A stretch of DNA of 64,000 nt from Marinilongibacter aquaticus (lineage in GTDB: Bacteria; Bacteroidota; Bacteroidia; Cytophagales; Spirosomataceae). The notes beneath the pieces are model-generated. The model made no database searches, was not told the DNA's origin, and worked only from the letters and a program-made list of their open reading frames with translations. Position numbers and translations under genes: made by a program. The DNA is taken from NCBI RefSeq assembly GCF_020149935.1, contig NZ_CP083757.1, positions 2,071,501 to 2,135,500 of the forward strand, read 5' to 3'. Within the stretch, counting starts at the first letter, position 1, and the number at the start of each line of letters is the position of its first letter. Shown piece by piece: positions 37,147 through 47,126 of the stretch.

Positions 37147-39359
37147 GTCAGAGACCATTCCAACAATAAACTAGGATTGAAACTACAATTGGCCAAGGGT
37201 GGGCGATATTGGCAGCTATTGTCAGAGACCATTCCAACAATAAACTAGGATTGAAACTACACGTTCGCATTTGCCGCATCAAGGAACTCCACAGTCAGAG
37301 ACCATTCCAACAATAAACTAGGATTGAAACTTTTTTGGTGCCCGTAATTCCAGAGTTCCCGATCGAGTCAGAGACCATTCCAACAATAAACTAGGATTGA
37401 AACGCTATGAGGATTTTGCATTGGATTATCGCCGCTACAGTCAGAGACCATTCCAACAATAAACTAGGATTGAAACATCAAGGTTACCGAGAAGCCAAAA
37501 ACGGATTGAGCAGTCAGAGACCATTCCAACAATAAACTAGGATTGAAACGGGACGGCAATAGGCATAGGAACTACTGTCCCAATTGTCAGAGACCATTCC
37601 AACAATAAACTAGGATTGAAACTAGCCCGTCTGGGCATATGCATCTACTACGTGATCTGTCAGAGACCATTCCAACAATAAACTAGGATTGAAACTAAAT
37701 ATACCCTGCTTCTATTATTGCATCGGCATCTTCGTCAGAGACCATTCCAACAATAAACTAGGATTGAAACATGCTCATCCTTTTCGTTCGGGCGTGATTT
37801 GTTCAGAGTCAGAGACCATTCCAACAATAAACTAGGATTGAAACTAGCGATCAAGATACTTTTGCATCGAGAAAGCGTATTGTCAGAGACCATTCCAACA
37901 ATAAACTAGGATTGAAACAATGGGTGGACGGTGAGGGCTTTTGCACCCTCGACGAAGTCAGAGACCATTCCAACAATAAACTAGGATTGAAACCCAACTG
38001 TCCAGCCTTGCGGCTCAGGGAAATCACGAGTCAGAGACCATTCCAACAATAAACTAGGATTGAAACCCGTGCTCAGTTTCTTGTCTGCGACCAGATCGAC
38101 CAGTCAGAGACCATTCCAACAATAAACTAGGATTGAAACATATCTTTTGTGTATACATTCCTTTCTGCCAACGTCGTCAGAGACCATTCCAACAATAAAC
38201 TAGGATTGAAACTGAAGGCTTTCGCCATTTGAATTTTTTGTTTTGCTGTCAGAGACCATTCCAACAATAAACTAGGATTGAAACGACGCAACATTAACGA
38301 GCCCCTTTTTAGGGGCTTTTGTCAGAGACCATTCCAACAATAAACTAGGATTGAAACTTTTCGTGTAATCCACGGTTTCGCTTTTCGCGTTCAGTCAGAG
38401 ACCATTCCAACAATAAACTAGGATTGAAACTTTTCGTGTAATCCACGGTTTCGCTTTTCGCGTTCAGTCAGAGACCATTCCAACAATAAACTAGGATTGA
38501 AACTACCATAATTGCTCAGCTCTGCCGACCAAAGCGAAAGTCAGAGACCATTCCAACAATAAACTAGGATTGAAACTCTTCGGGTGTATCGATGGTATAA
38601 TGATGGTACTGAAGTCAGAGACCATTCCAACAATAAACTAGGATTGAAACATAAATACACGTGGTTTTTGGTGGTCACGAGGCCATTGTCAGAGACCATT
38701 CCAACAATAAACTAGGATTGAAACATACTAGGTAATGATCCATGAAATTGCCACCCCGTGTCAGAGACCATTCCAACAATAAACTAGGATTGAAACTATG
38801 CTCTCTGAACTGTCTCTATCGGAACCGCCGGAAGTCAGAGACCATTCCAACAATAAACTAGGATTGAAACGGGATTCTCTCTCTGCCTTGGAATTATTGG
38901 CAACAGCGTCAGAGACCATTCCAACAATAAACTAGGATTGAAACATAGCTGTACAGTTGAGATTCAAAGCGGATACTTCTGTCAGAGACCATTCCAACAA
39001 TAAACTAGGATTGAAACCGCCTTCCAAAATCAACAATCCGATCATTTCCACTAGTCAGAGACCATTCCAACAATAAACTAGGATTGAAACTCCCCGTGCT
39101 TTCCTCCATCCAGACCTGAAAAGGGATGTCAGAGACCATTCCAACAATAAACTAGGATTGAAACTCTCTTTGTCGCCTTTTTCGGCCGGCCATCCTTTTC
39201 GTCAGAGACCATTCCAACAATAAACTAGGATTGAAACAGTTCATCATGCACATCGAACGGGTCAAGAAACACAGTCAGAGACCATTCCAACAATAAACTA
39301 GGATTGAAACACGATACGCTTGAAGAACTTCCCTTTCTCCCGTTTGGTCAGAGACCATT
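37147..39359 (+). CRISPR. CRISPR array 2 (type I-B), 30 full repeats
   Basis: Thirty full 37-bp repeats (start GTCAGAGACC, end GGATTGAAAC) with 30 spacers of 35-38 bp, plus a truncated terminal repeat at 39347-39359 that keeps only the first 13 bases. The ATTGAAAC end and the truncated distal copy set the orientation as plus, with the leader on the left. The spacers at 38358-38393 and 38431-38466 are identical, a duplicated repeat-spacer unit. The spacer at 38285-38320 contains a terminator-like hairpin. Confidence 0.98.
38300..38320 (+). terminator. Terminator-like hairpin inside a spacer
   Basis: AGCCCCT, a four-T loop, AGGGGCT and TTT lie within the spacer at 38285-38320. The shape is that of an intrinsic terminator in the direction of array transcription. 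It was probably copied from a terminator of the invading element and might reduce expression of downstream crRNAs. Confidence 0.6.
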
Positions 39360-39443
39360 TTTTTGTAGGTTTTTCATAAAATATCGCCCCAAGTTATGTT
39401 GATCAACTAAACAAATGTTATATTTAATTGACAGAATGGTTTA

Positions 39444-39611
39444 TTGTGGGATTTGCTCTCTGAAAATTCAAAATTAACCCCCCTCAAAAAAACGAGTTCG
39501 GACAAGAATAATAATTTCATAATCTTCTTGACAGAGTTAAAAGAACACATCGATGAAGGGAAATACCCAAGAAAGGGCTTTGAACTCTTTATTATAAAAT
39601 ACACATTATGA
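39444..39611 (+). CDS. Small ORF translationally coupled to the next gene
   Basis: A 55-codon frame with no ATG; the first usable start is TTG at 39444. It ends IDEGKYPRKGFELFIIKYTL, and its TGA overlaps the ATG of the following gene (ATGA). The overlap and the protein-like composition suggest a real coding sequence or the tail of a truncated gene. No family recognised. Confidence 0.3.
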   Translation: MWDLLSENSKLTPLKKTSSDKNNNFIIFLTELKEHIDEGKYPRKGFELFIIKYTL

Positions 39612-39898
39612 AAGCAATCAAGACCAGCAGAAAAGAAGAACTTAGACAGCAAGTAGATGCCTTGTTAAAAAGCAGTAAGGAAGTGGTGGACGAGGCGAAG
39701 AAATATATCGTTGCCAATGGCGGCACGGTGGATCTGGACGAATACATTACATTAAAACGTTACTGCCAAAGATTCGACATACCGAATATCCAAACCGTGA
39801 CCAATTGGATTTCAAGAGGGGTTATACCGCCAGAGAATATCAAAGTAATCGAAGAGCTCAATGGATTGAAGCTTATTAAGGCCGTACCGTATAAGTGA
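39608..39898 (+). CDS. Small helical protein with HTH-like C-terminus
   Basis: A 96-residue protein. The first half is a lysine/glutamate-rich helix (KEELRQQVDALLKSSKEVVD). The second half (YITLKRYCQRFDIPN then VTNWISRGVIPPENI) resembles a MerR/excisionase-like winged helix, in which 'xxAxxxGVSxxTVxNWIxRGxIP' is typical. It may be a DNA-binding adaptor. It lies 250 bp beyond the array 2 terminus and is coupled to a small upstream frame. Not part of any known cas operon. Confidence 0.65.
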   Translation: MKAIKTSRKEELRQQVDALLKSSKEVVDEAKKYIVANGGTVDLDEYITLKRYCQRFDIPNIQTVTNWISRGVIPPENIKVIEELNGLKLIKAVPYK

Positions 39899-40319
39899 AC
39901 ACAACTTTACTAAAACGCCAAAACTGCTTTTGGGGCCGCTTTTGTCCGAAAAAGGGAAAAGACCCATTCCGGCTATCATATCCCAAAGAAGGTTACATAA
40001 GTAAGTCATTGTCCCCGCCAGCCAAGTTTGAAATGATTGCATAAATCCCAGCTGGCACAGTGGTCATACTGACTGCCATCCAAATTGAACCATGACAGAA
40101 CTCCGAGCTTAATTATAGAACATTTTGACAAAATTTTGCCTGGATCAATTTGCCTTCTTCTTTATTATTCAAATGTTCATTGAATTGACCAATCGCAGAA
40201 ATCCATTTGCTTAGTCAGCATACAGATTGTCCGAATCCAACTGTCCACCACAGTCTTCTTCCCCTATCCCCATACCTCCCCTCAAACCCTGTACCGCCCA
40301 CGAGTTCCGAGTGAAAGGG
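39899..40319. other. Intergenic stretch between array 2 flank and SusCD block
   Basis: No gene recognised. Base composition changes here from about 40% GC to clearly GC-rich. A small CCAAAA-CTGC-TTTTGG hairpin near 39920 may end the preceding gene. Confidence 0.4.
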
Positions 40320-40374
40320 CGGCAAGATGCGGCGTCCCCGACGCCCGGTTGTTCAACAACCGTTCATCTTGCCG
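40320..40374 (-). other. Branched inverted-repeat structure after susD
   Basis: Outer arms CGGCAAGATG (40320-40329) and CATCTTGCCG (40365-40374) are perfectly complementary and enclose two perfect hairpins: GGCGTC-CCC-GACGCC (40331-40345) and CGGTTGTT-C-AACAACCG (40346-40362). A further GTTTGC...GCAAAC pair follows. The element lies about 45 bp downstream of the susD stop, on the 3' side of the operon. It has no long T tract, so it may be an RNA-stabilising structure, a terminator variant, or a mobile palindrome. Confidence 0.6.
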
Positions 40375-40418
40375 TTTGCAGGAACGTGGCAAACTGCCCG
40401 TAAGGGACCGGCCTTCCG

Positions 40419-41768
40419 TCATCTCGGGTTCTGCTCCATTCCCGTCTGCCGGATGACACTTTCGGGAATGGGAAAGACATAGCGGTCGTCTCCCGGTGGC
40501 AGCACGTACTCCCTGCCGTCCACCGCCCTCTTCAGGGTCACGGCAAACCCGGGTTCCTTATTGAGCCTTTTCAAATCCGCCCACCGAATTCCCCTAAATG
40601 CCAGTTCCTTTCTCCGCTCGGTAAGAATCAGGGCCAGAACCTTATCACTGCCGGCACTGATGGTGGCAAAGTCCCCTTTCTTCCAGCGTGAGGCCAGCAG
40701 GGCATTCAGGACCTGCAGGGCCTCCAGAGTTTGGTCCATGCGTGCCAAACATTCGGCTTCGATCAGATACAGTTCGCTGACCGAAAGGCCGCCGAACAGC
40801 ACCGGGGTGCCGTCGAAACTTCCCCTGAAGCTGTGGGTGCCGTCAGGGTTCTGCTGAAAATAGAGCTGTTTTCTCAGGTCACCTTCGGAGTATAAATCCA
40901 TCAAGCCCGAGTCGACCTTCATGGTCGGCGGGTAGAGGATGCCGGGTGTGGCGATCAGCGTATGCAGCAGGACTTCCTGATTGTAGCGGGCAAAAGGAAA
41001 GGGCTCCGAGGCGTCCAGGGTGTTGAAGTCCAGCAGCTGGTGGGGATACTCCAGGGCATCCCGGGCATGGCCAAGGGCCTGTTCATACTGACCCATGCTT
41101 AAATGAATCCTCGCCAGAAGGGCCAGCCCCGCCTTCCGGGTGGGCATTGTTTTCAGGGCCGCGGTTTCGGGAAGCAGCGGCAGGGCCTGCCGCATGTCGT
41201 CCAGGATCTGTTCGTAGCACTGCCGGAGGCTGGCACGGGTTGAGGGAATATTCAGATCAGGATCAAGCCTCAGGGCCACGCCGGGCTCTGTTTCAGCGGT
41301 GGCCCCGTCCCATGCCCCCGCAAACTCGACGAGCAGGTGATAAAATGTGTAGGAGCGGAAAAACAGGGCCGTGGCCCTTACCTGGTCCGCCTCCTGCTCT
41401 TGGCCGGTGATCTGCCCTTGCTGAAGGGCCTTCAGGATCACATTGCAGGTATAGACGGTGATGTACGGAACCGACCATTCATTGCGTTCGCTCTCATTGA
41501 ATATCTCCCCTTGCCAGATATAACTGTTTTTGACCGAAGGCTGGCCGATGGCCAGCCAGTCGGCCGTATTCAGATAAAAATCACCTGCGGCCACTTCCGG
41601 GGCTCCGGGATAAGAAGTATTGAACACATAGGTATTGTTCAGCAGGGCCCGGGCGTCCTGAAGACTGGAGGGCACCACCAGGGTTTTATCGGGTTTACGG
41701 TCCAGAAAGCCCTCACAGGCAGTAAGACCTAGCAGTCCTAAAAGGAGTATCGCAATCGTATTTTTCAT
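40419..41768 (-). CDS. SusD/RagB-like outer-membrane lipoprotein
   Basis: A 449-residue SusD-family lipoprotein. The signal peptide ends in LLGLTAC, a lipobox, so Cys is lipidated and the protein sits on the outer membrane. The N-terminal EGFLDRKPDKT and the helical TPR-like region (AEADQVRATALFFRSYTFYHLL type) are family hallmarks; the C-terminus carries RRKELAFRGIRWADLKR, the conserved RagB signature. SusD proteins form the lid over the SusC channel and bind the substrate. The family usually works on glycans or peptides; the substrate is not evident here. The gene follows susC by 10 bp. Confidence 0.93.
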   Translation of the reverse strand: MKNTIAILLLGLLGLTACEGFLDRKPDKTLVVPSSLQDARALLNNTYVFNTSYPGAPEVAAGDFYLNTADWLAIGQPSVKNSYIWQGEIFNESERNEWSVPYITVYTCNVILKALQQGQITGQEQEADQVRATALFFRSYTFYHLLVEFAGAWDGATAETEPGVALRLDPDLNIPSTRASLRQCYEQILDDMRQALPLLPETAALKTMPTRKAGLALLARIHLSMGQYEQALGHARDALEYPHQLLDFNTLDASEPFPFARYNQEVLLHTLIATPGILYPPTMKVDSGLMDLYSEGDLRKQLYFQQNPDGTHSFRGSFDGTPVLFGGLSVSELYLIEAECLARMDQTLEALQVLNALLASRWKKGDFATISAGSDKVLALILTERRKELAFRGIRWADLKRLNKEPGFAVTLKRAVDGREYVLPPGDDRYVFPIPESVIRQTGMEQNPR

Positions 41769-41778
41769 GGGTCATTCT

Positions 41779-44700
41779 TTAGAAGGAGGCCTTTAGGCCC
41801 AGTGAAACGGTAAAGGGCAAAGGAAAGCCACCGTTATAGAAATCGGGATCAAGGCCCGATCTGTTGGCCCTGTAGATTATGCCCAGGTTATTGAGATAGG
41901 TGTACAGCTGGATAGACCGTAGGGGGCCCTGCCGCCGCCGGGGCGGGCTGTAGCTCAGGTTGATGTCCTGGAAACGGATATGGTCCCCCCTTTCCACCAG
42001 GGCCCCGCTTCCGGTATAGAACAGGTCCCGCAGCGAAGAATTGGGATAGGCCATCGAGGGCACGTCCGTGCGGGCCTCGTCCCCCGGCTTCTGCCAGCGG
42101 TCGGCGTAGTCCGGATGCCCCTGCCAGAGCGAAAACAGATTGTAATAGCTCAGTCCGCTGCGGCGGAAATAATATCCCCCTTTGTAGATCAGGTTGAAGG
42201 ACAGCGACAAGTCCCTGAAAGAGAAGGTGTTCCGCAGGCTACCGAACAGCACAGGGACGGCAGAGCCGTGAAAGTGCAGGGTCCTGGGATTGTCGAACAG
42301 TATTGCCGCATAATCCTGCGAGACCTCCCCGTCCAGGTAGCCCTGCGGGTTGCCGGTGGAGGCCTCGAGCCCCGCCCAGGCGAAGCTGTAGATGCCGTAG
42401 ACCGGATTCCCCTCAAAAGGCGTGACCAGGTTGCCGAATCCCGTGTAGGCGTTGGCCGTGGCGGCCGGGAGCCGGTATCGGGTGAGCCTGTTGGCCGTAA
42501 GGTTGACAATCAGGTCGGACTGCCATTCAAGGGCACCTTTCAGGGGGTCCGAGTGGAGGACGACATCCAGACCGCTGCCCTTCATGTCGGCCACATTGCC
42601 CTTGAATGCAAAACTGCCGGAAGGGGCCGTCACACCCGTGGTGGGGTCCACGGGGGCCTGGGCGATCAGATCCCGGCCCTTCCTCAGGTAAAAATCAAAG
42701 CTGCCACGCAGTACCGGGCCGGCCGTGGCAAAGTCAAGGCCCAGATTCAGCATACCCGACTTTTCCCAGCGGAGCTGTGGGTTGCCCGGGTTGCGGAGTA
42801 CGGCATACTGCTGGCCGGTCTGATAGGCATTGGAATAATAGGCCAATGTGGGAAGGGCCGACAGGGTGTTGTCCACATTGCCGCTGTACCCATAGGTGAG
42901 CCTGAGTTTGAGCTCGGGGGGAAGATGGGCTCCGTAAAAATCCTCTTTGTCCACCTGCCAGCCCAGTCCTGCCGACCACAGGGGCACGCCCCTTTTATTG
43001 GCCGCAAGGCCGAACAGGTTCGAGGCATCCTTACGGGCACTGACTGAAAGCAGGTACCGCTCGTCCAGCCCGTAACCTACATTGGCAAAAAGGGAGGTAA
43101 ACCTCAGGGTCCGGTCGGCCAGCGATACCCCATCGGGAATACGCTGGTCTGCTCTCAGGTTCTGCCAGGTCGGCAGCATATCCCTCAGGTTGACGTTTTG
43201 GTAGGTGAGCAGGTCGTCCCGGTAACCATAAAGCCGCTGGCTTTGTGAGCGAAAGCTCCTGTCCCTGATCTCGGCCCCTGCAAGAGCGGTGATGCGGTGG
43301 ACGGCCTTCCATTTGTGGGTATAGTTCAGCTGTGAGCGGGCAAGCCGGGAGAGCATTGCCGAGTGTGAGCCGTCAAGGATACCGCCCACCGGCAGGCCAT
43401 ACTGCACCAGGCCCTGCTTTACGGTGGAAAACTGGTTGATCAGGTTGCGGGCCAGATAGCTGTCCGCACCGGAATAGTTTCTGCCCTGTCCCTGCTGCAG
43501 TTCCCGCTGGTAGCTGAGCTCCAGGTTCAGCACGGGGCTGAACGCATAGGAAACCGAGCCCCTGATGCGTACATCGTGCTGGGTGCTGCTGCGGTCCGAC
43601 AGCTGCAGTTCCTGTAAAGGGCGGTAGTGCCAGTCCAGCAGGCCGCTTTCCGAAAGGCCGTCAAGGTAGCCGAGCCGGTAATCCTTGGGGATGGCAAGGG
43701 GATTCCCTTCCGCGTCGGCCAGCTCGGCGTAAGGGTAAAGCGATTTGGAGCTGGGGAAAATGCCCGTACTTCCCGGGTTGTTGTTTTGGTTACTGATTTG
43801 GGCGTAGTTCAGCCCTAGCCGCAGACTGAGTTTTTTTGTGGGCTTTAGGGTGTTTTCCGACCGTAGGGTAAAACGTTGCATATCGTTTCGTATCAGGGAG
43901 CTGAGGTTATTGTCCCAGCCTGCCGAGAGCAGGTAATGGTATGTGGCCGCTCCGCCGCTGTAGCTCAGGGCATATTGCCGGTTTAGGGAAGGGCGGTAAA
44001 AGTACTGCTCAAGGTCCTTACGCACGTCCTTTGCTTTAAGGTCCCGAATCCGGCCGGCGGCCCAGGCCCGACTCAGCTGCCCCTCGGCCTGCAGGGCCAA
44101 AAGCTCAACGACCGGAGTGACGACGGGTTTGGCCTGGTTTTCGAGGGTGGAATTATAAAATCCCTGTCCGAACAGGAAGCTTTCCACCTCGATAAAGTCG
44201 GCCGCGGCCATGAAGGGGGCATAGTACAGATCCGGTTCAGCTCCGAGGGTCAGGTTGGTGGTAATTTCCAGAAGGGGCTTTCGGTTCTTTTCGCCCTGAC
44301 GGGTGGTGATGACGATCACACCGTTGGCCGCACGCACGCCCCAGATGGAGGCTGCCGAGGCATCTTTCAGGACGGTGATTTTTTCGATGTCGTTCGGGTT
44401 CAGGTTATTGATGTCCCCGTCGTAGGGGAAGCCGTCGACCACGGTCAGGGGGCTGGCATCGGCAAGGATGGTGCTGCGGCCACGGATGGACAGGGCTGAG
44501 CCTCCCGTCCTTCTGTCGAAATAAATTCCACTGACGCCTTCCAGCCTGCTGATCACGTCCGTGCTTACCCTACGGCCGAGGACCCCGGGGCCTATGCTTT
44601 CAAAGGAGCCCGTGGCTCTTTCTTTCGGTAGCTGCTCATATCCCGTAGAGACAAGGACCTCGTCCAATTCGACCGAGAGCAGGGCCATTTCAAGGCTGAG

Positions 44701-44973
44701 GGTATCGGCACCTGCGTTCAGCTGCAGCTCAAGGGGGGCGTAGCCCATGCGGGTGAAAAGAAAAGAGGCTGAAGGGCTGTCCAGCCGGAGGCTAAAGTAT
44801 CCTTCAGGACTGCTGACGCCAAGCCGGCTGCCGGCCCTGATGTTGACCTGCCCCAGGGGCTGGCCGGCGGCCAGCAGCCGACCGTGATAGCTGTAGCCCT
44901 CCTGTGGGAAGGCCGGGTTCGTTCCAAGGGCCCAGAGGGCCAACAATAGATAGAAGTCTTTCATACGGTTCAT
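41779..44973 (-). CDS. SusC/RagA-like TonB-dependent transporter
   Basis: A 1064-residue TonB-dependent receptor. The signal peptide (FYLLLALWALGTNPAFPQ) is followed by a carboxypeptidase-like domain (about 28-110, LSLEMALLSVELDEVLVSTGY), a plug with ISRLEGVSGIYFDRRTGG and LTVVDGFPYDGDINNLNP then ITVLKDASAASIWGVRAANG, the typical SusC plug motifs, and a 22-strand barrel ending in FTVSLGLKASF. It pairs with SusD to import oligomers using TonB energy. The high GC content and codon use differ sharply from the CRISPR region. It is the middle gene of a TlpA-SusC-SusD operon. Confidence 0.95.
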   Translation of the reverse strand: MNRMKDFYLLLALWALGTNPAFPQEGYSYHGRLLAAGQPLGQVNIRAGSRLGVSSPEGYFSLRLDSPSASFLFTRMGYAPLELQLNAGADTLSLEMALLSVELDEVLVSTGYEQLPKERATGSFESIGPGVLGRRVSTDVISRLEGVSGIYFDRRTGGSALSIRGRSTILADASPLTVVDGFPYDGDINNLNPNDIEKITVLKDASAASIWGVRAANGVIVITTRQGEKNRKPLLEITTNLTLGAEPDLYYAPFMAAADFIEVESFLFGQGFYNSTLENQAKPVVTPVVELLALQAEGQLSRAWAAGRIRDLKAKDVRKDLEQYFYRPSLNRQYALSYSGGAATYHYLLSAGWDNNLSSLIRNDMQRFTLRSENTLKPTKKLSLRLGLNYAQISNQNNNPGSTGIFPSSKSLYPYAELADAEGNPLAIPKDYRLGYLDGLSESGLLDWHYRPLQELQLSDRSSTQHDVRIRGSVSYAFSPVLNLELSYQRELQQGQGRNYSGADSYLARNLINQFSTVKQGLVQYGLPVGGILDGSHSAMLSRLARSQLNYTHKWKAVHRITALAGAEIRDRSFRSQSQRLYGYRDDLLTYQNVNLRDMLPTWQNLRADQRIPDGVSLADRTLRFTSLFANVGYGLDERYLLSVSARKDASNLFGLAANKRGVPLWSAGLGWQVDKEDFYGAHLPPELKLRLTYGYSGNVDNTLSALPTLAYYSNAYQTGQQYAVLRNPGNPQLRWEKSGMLNLGLDFATAGPVLRGSFDFYLRKGRDLIAQAPVDPTTGVTAPSGSFAFKGNVADMKGSGLDVVLHSDPLKGALEWQSDLIVNLTANRLTRYRLPAATANAYTGFGNLVTPFEGNPVYGIYSFAWAGLEASTGNPQGYLDGEVSQDYAAILFDNPRTLHFHGSAVPVLFGSLRNTFSFRDLSLSFNLIYKGGYYFRRSGLSYYNLFSLWQGHPDYADRWQKPGDEARTDVPSMAYPNSSLRDLFYTGSGALVERGDHIRFQDINLSYSPPRRRQGPLRSIQLYTYLNNLGIIYRANRSGLDPDFYNGGFPLPFTVSLGLKASF

Positions 44974-44985
44974 GGTTTAAAATGC

Positions 44986-46263
44986 TTAAGGTTCGGCCCC
45001 CGCACCGTCGCGGATGACGAGCACCGGAAGTGTTCTTTTGACGGGCACGAGACGGAGCCCGTAGGCCCGGAGGGACTTTTCGAGCAGGTCAAAGCCTGCC
45101 CGTTCCATATTGGGCAGGCTCAGGTCGACGGGGGCCTTTAGGCCCGTGGAGTCGATCACGTACCGGGGCAGGTGATTGTTGAGGTACTCCGCCAGTACGG
45201 TTATGGGCCGGTTCACGATCCGGATCCGGGAGGCCCGGGGGTCATAGATATTCGCCTCGGGTGCGGCACCGCTGCTGCCCAGGGGCCGGCCGGCCCTCAG
45301 CTCGTAACAGTCCACAGGGCGTTCTTCCATCCCGCCCCGCAGTCCCAGGTAGCGGTCCAGGTCGGCCAGCATGTGGGCCCTGATCCGGCCGGCCGTTTGG
45401 GGCGGGACGAGCAGTTCGTAACAATAGGTGTCTTCTTTTTCCATTGCTGCAAGGCTGCCCTTCTTGCCCTGCCGGACCGGGCCCGGGGGCTCACTGACCT
45501 GTAGGACGATGCGGTTGGCAGGAAGGGAAAGGGCGGCCCCAAGGGCCATCCGGTAGAGCTCGGGCACGGTGCAGTTGATGGCAAAAATACGGGAATGCAG
45601 GCCCGTGGCCCCCTCCCCCGGCACCGACTGCATGCGGTTCAGGCCCGCGATGGGGCCCGAGAGCAGGCTGTGGTATTTGACTTGAGAGCCGTCCCCTGCG
45701 TTGCCCTCCAGGAACAGCGGCCTGCGGTGGTCGAAGTCCGTCCGGTCGTCCTTGGTGGAAAGCCCCGCCCCGCCCCCGTCCAGCAGCTGCCCTACGGCCC
45801 GGCGGCTGACGGCCCCGCTGCCCGTGATCGCCGCCACCGCACCCCCGTGGATCCAGACGTAATGCGGGATATAGCGGTGCGGGAACCAGGCATTCAGCGA
45901 GTCGTTGGCGGCCACGGGGGGAAGGCCCAGCTTCCGCTTGGCCATAAAGGCCAGCGTCTTTTCCGGGGGGTCCGAGCTTACCGGGAGCACCAGCAGGCGG
46001 GGGCCGAACTCCCTTTGCAGGCTGTCCAGGCTGGACAGCGAACGGATGCAGGGGCCGCACCAGGTGGCCCAGAAGTCCAGCAGGATGAGCTGCCCACCGT
46101 CCTCCCGAAGGCGGATGGACGGTTTGCCGCCCGCCACCTCCAGCGGCATCTGCCAGAAGGCGGGCGGTAGCCTGTCGCCCACTTTCAGGCCCTGCCCGCA
46201 GGCCGGAAGCACACGGGAAAGCCAAAGGCACAGCAGTGCCGCCACGCCGATTTTTGCGTTCAT
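44986..46263 (-). CDS. TlpA-like thioredoxin with DUF3738-like C-terminus
   Basis: About 425 residues. A signal peptide (IGVAALLCLWLSRVLPACG) precedes a thioredoxin-fold domain with the active site FWATWCGPCIRS. A second region (from about residue 190) ends with STGLKAPVDLSLPN and LRAYGLRLVPVKRTLPVLVI, the C-terminal pattern of DUF3738 proteins, which in Bacteroidota are commonly joined or adjacent to TlpA domains near SusC/SusD genes. The protein should act in the periplasm as a thiol-disulfide reductant. I chose MNAKIG at 46263; the longer frame to 46344 has no signal peptide at its front. The gene precedes susC by 12 bp. Confidence 0.85.
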   Translation of the reverse strand: MNAKIGVAALLCLWLSRVLPACGQGLKVGDRLPPAFWQMPLEVAGGKPSIRLREDGGQLILLDFWATWCGPCIRSLSSLDSLQREFGPRLLVLPVSSDPPEKTLAFMAKRKLGLPPVAANDSLNAWFPHRYIPHYVWIHGGAVAAITGSGAVSRRAVGQLLDGGGAGLSTKDDRTDFDHRRPLFLEGNAGDGSQVKYHSLLSGPIAGLNRMQSVPGEGATGLHSRIFAINCTVPELYRMALGAALSLPANRIVLQVSEPPGPVRQGKKGSLAAMEKEDTYCYELLVPPQTAGRIRAHMLADLDRYLGLRGGMEERPVDCYELRAGRPLGSSGAAPEANIYDPRASRIRIVNRPITVLAEYLNNHLPRYVIDSTGLKAPVDLSLPNMERAGFDLLEKSLRAYGLRLVPVKRTLPVLVIRDGAGAEP

Positions 46264-46770
46264 GATCTTTTGGTTTTTGCGATGGGGAAATAAATGTACG
46301 GGGTCACCGGGGCACGGGGCAGCGGACCGTCCGGCTATGAGCATGGACCGGGCCCGGAGCCCCGCCCGGTGACCTCACACGGGAGCCTTGATCAAATTGC
46401 GGTAAAGCTCCTCCCGGCCGCACGGACGGCGGAGGGGCAATAGGGATAAAAGGGATAAACGCTCCATGCTCGTATCGGTTTACGAGTCTCGTGGCGGGAG
46501 GAATGACAATGCAGCACAGGGCCCTACCATACCGCACTGCAAGCTTCCGACAGCTCTCCAAAACGTATACAGTAGTAGCCCATGTGCTACAGTGCCAATA
46601 TTAGGCAAAAGTATTCACACAGGCATTAAATCCACTGTCTCGGATGGAGTACAAATTGTCGGAATTTGCAGTCGAGACCTTTAGTTTAATACCTAAAACT
46701 TAACCAAATATAATAATACTTAGCTATAACTAAGAATAAAAAATCAAAAAAATTTACTTCTTACCCCGAA
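46264..46770. other. Intergenic region upstream of the TlpA-SusC-SusD operon
   Basis: About 500 bp, GC-rich at the left and AT-rich at the right, with no recognisable gene. The promoter of the SusCD operon should lie at the left end, reading leftward. Short inverted repeats such as GGGCCCGG are visible but unremarkable in such GC-rich sequence. Confidence 0.4.
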
Positions 46771-47010
46771 ATGGGTAAGGTGAAGTCTACATTTGAACTG
46801 GCTATCGTAGAAAATGTTAAGCGGAAACGTAAGGAGCTTAACAAGCCACAAACCTATATAGCCATGCTCCTAGACGTTTCAGACGGTTATATTGGTCAAA
46901 TAGAAAGTAACAAATCCAGAAGCATGTACTCTTTTGATCAACTAAATGTCATTGCCAGAGATTTTGAATGTAGTCCCAGAGAGTTTATTCCCGAAAATTG
47001 GATGTATTAA
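46771..47010 (+). CDS. XRE-family helix-turn-helix regulator
   Basis: A 79-residue protein consisting almost only of an HTH-XRE domain: VKRKRKELNKPQTYIAMLL, then VSDGYIGQIESNKSRSMYS (recognition helix and following turn), and FDQLNVIARDFECSPREFI. It should be a DNA-binding repressor of a small locus. It is followed 117 bp later by a hypothetical gene in the same direction. Confidence 0.85.
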   Translation: MGKVKSTFELAIVENVKRKRKELNKPQTYIAMLLDVSDGYIGQIESNKSRSMYSFDQLNVIARDFECSPREFIPENWMY

Positions 47011-47126
47011 AATTCAGCCTTCCCCGGTTCCTAGAAAATCAACTTGAAATCAATTTGTTTGGCATTACGACATGACCAAACTATACCCTTATGAGCTAAA
47101 AGGGGGCGACGAACATTTCGGCAAAG

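Noticed and set aside
41980-43047. Long 355-codon plus-strand frame opposite susC
   Set aside because: It is the antisense shadow of the GC-rich SusC gene, where stop codons are rare; no domain pattern.
45491-46231. Long frames on other frames of the TlpA gene
   Set aside because: High GC content removes stops; the CGPC-containing frame with signal peptide is clearly the real gene.
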